Shown here: positions 62,850 to 64,000 of the stretch, piece by piece
How positions within the stretch are numbered: the first letter of the stretch is position 1
Layout of the letters: each line of letters opens with the position of its first letter
Program-made: the position numbers and the translations under genes
NCBI GenBank assembly: GCA_037043235.1
Contig: JAWRVZ010000028.1
Span: 361,001 to 425,000 of the forward strand
Direction of reading: 5' to 3'
Length of the DNA stretch: 64,000 nucleotides
DNA from: Rhodeus uyekii
Lineage: Eukaryota; Chordata; Actinopteri; Cypriniformes; Acheilognathidae
Notes under the pieces: model-generated
Seen by the model: the letters and a program-made list of their open reading frames with translations, nothing else
Told to the model about the DNA's origin: nothing
The model's database searches: none

Positions 62850-63830
62850 TGCCCCTCCGGCTCATCCAGTAATTACTGATTACGTTAATTCTGGTACAAG
62901 CATCCAGTCACCAGCTGATGTCAGCCCACAGAGCAAATGCCTTTTGGGACATGGAGGCTGTTGGGTAAGTCAATGACCTCTCTAAGTGATGAGGGAGAGC
63001 AGAATGAGATTGCAGCCTTGTCCATTCGGTTCTTAAAGGGGTCGTAAAGAGATTTGCTTGTTAAAAAAGTACTTTTCCTTGGCTGATTTTACAGCACTTA
63101 CACTTATCTTATATCCTTCCTACTATGGTGCTTTCGTCAATTTGCACACAAACACCCTAGAAGATGAAAGAACAGAAGCAATTTCTTGTGACTGATGTGA
63201 AAGACTCCTCTCAGATGTAGCCCACACTCTGCTTGCCCGGTTTACAGGGCCAAATCACTTAGACAAACTCTTACAGTCAATCAATTGCATTTACATCTAT
63301 TGCGGCTCGGCCAACCAGACTCTCCCTAGGAGACAGCCATTAATTGGCTTGTGCAGTGGTATGGACCACTGATCAATCCCAATCAACTCATGTGTAACGT
63401 TCATAATAGAGCACTAATACTTGTGCAAGGCAAGCCAAACTCACACTTACAATATCCCAGAAGTGAATTATGGCAAAAGATGATAGGGGTCAATTATCAG
63501 TTGAGTTGGATATGTGAGTTACTGGAGACGGAAGCACATATAGATAGATCTGAACACAGAGACTCTTAAATGGATCCCAGGCACTCCCTCTCTTTAATGT
63601 TCCTTTAATCTCACATCGCCCAACCGTAGAATTTAATCCAATCAGCAAAGAGCTTGTTCTCATTTACCCAGAAGGCTTGAGGGGCCCATCATACATCAGT
63701 GGTTGGGTGAGCCATGACGGGACGGTGTCTTTTACCCTAAATGTCATTTTTCACAGCTCAAGTTTTCCCTCATGTCCTCTTTAGAGACCTCCATTTGAGG
63801 GTAACCTGGAAGGAAAGGTGACAGAATAAG
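62850..63830. promoter_or_regulatory. Repeat-poor block, candidate conserved non-coding elements
   Basis: Unique DNA such as CCAGTAATTACTGATTACGT at about 62866 (palindromic TAATTA-type cores) and CAGCCATTAATTGGCTTGTG at about 63335. The 72-codon + strand frame at 63351-63569 is unrecognised and probably chance. Regulatory role inferred. Confidence 0.35.
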
Positions 63831-64000
63831 TCAGTAACAGTCATAAATGGATTTTTCTTTTTTAAGTCACTAAAGCAATCTACATTTTATGATTGCTCAG
63901 AAATAATCCACTCATAGGATTACTAATTCAATTAAAATCAAGCTTTTAATTAGTTACAGTAATGCTCATCGGAACCAAATACACTCTGACACCTAATAAC

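Overview
The window looks like nuclear DNA of a teleost fish, most likely a cyprinid. It has short split exons with GT/AG borders, long AT-rich introns, many di- and tetranucleotide repeats, a Tc1-like transposon, small hAT-type elements with 8-bp target duplications, an L2-type LINE and a tRNA-derived SINE. The encoded proteins are clearly vertebrate. No bacterial, CRISPR or viral features were seen.

Layout: (1) 1-19.1 kb, + strand: the last three coding exons of pola1 (catalytic subunit of DNA polymerase alpha), with two very large introns. The introns hold repeat-poor stretches that look like conserved regulatory DNA, and also a nested transposon. (2) 22.5-29.5 kb, - strand: a complete five-exon arx homeobox gene, tail to tail with pola1. 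This is the same neighbourhood as POLA1-ARX on the human X chromosome. (3) 29.5-38.6 kb: no gene recognised; a large CTAT satellite, a palindromic AT-rich repeat and probable regulatory DNA. (4) 38.7-44.0 kb, + strand: complete hgd (homogentisate dioxygenase), 13 coding exons. (5) 44.3-45.2 kb, - strand: complete ndufb4 (complex I subunit), converging on hgd. (6) 45.7-48.3 kb, - strand: complete homolog of C11orf65/MFI, nine coding exons. (7) 50.4-56.4 kb, - strand: the 3' part of a large disordered protein gene with a 4-kb last exon, probably exophilin-5 from its position beside MFI. (8) 57.9-60.4 kb: a hAT-type element and an L2 LINE with an internal duplication. (9) 60.8-64 kb: no gene; repeat-poor, regulatory-looking DNA.

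The genes do not form one pathway. The functional theme is a developmental transcription factor (arx) whose control DNA probably lies inside its housekeeping neighbour pola1, followed by a compact cluster of metabolic and mitochondrial genes (hgd, ndufb4, mfi). All exon borders were worked out by eye from reading frame, splice sites and remembered homologs; no alignment was run. Reading phase closes exactly across every junction of the four complete genes (arx 452 aa, hgd 443 aa, ndufb4 128 aa, mfi 330 aa) and across the exons of the two partial ones. I found no convincing new biological system. The best leads are the 2.6-kb element inside the Tc1 copy, an RFX-type X-box upstream of mfi, a second X-box plus ETS site in the gene desert, and the rearranged LINE.
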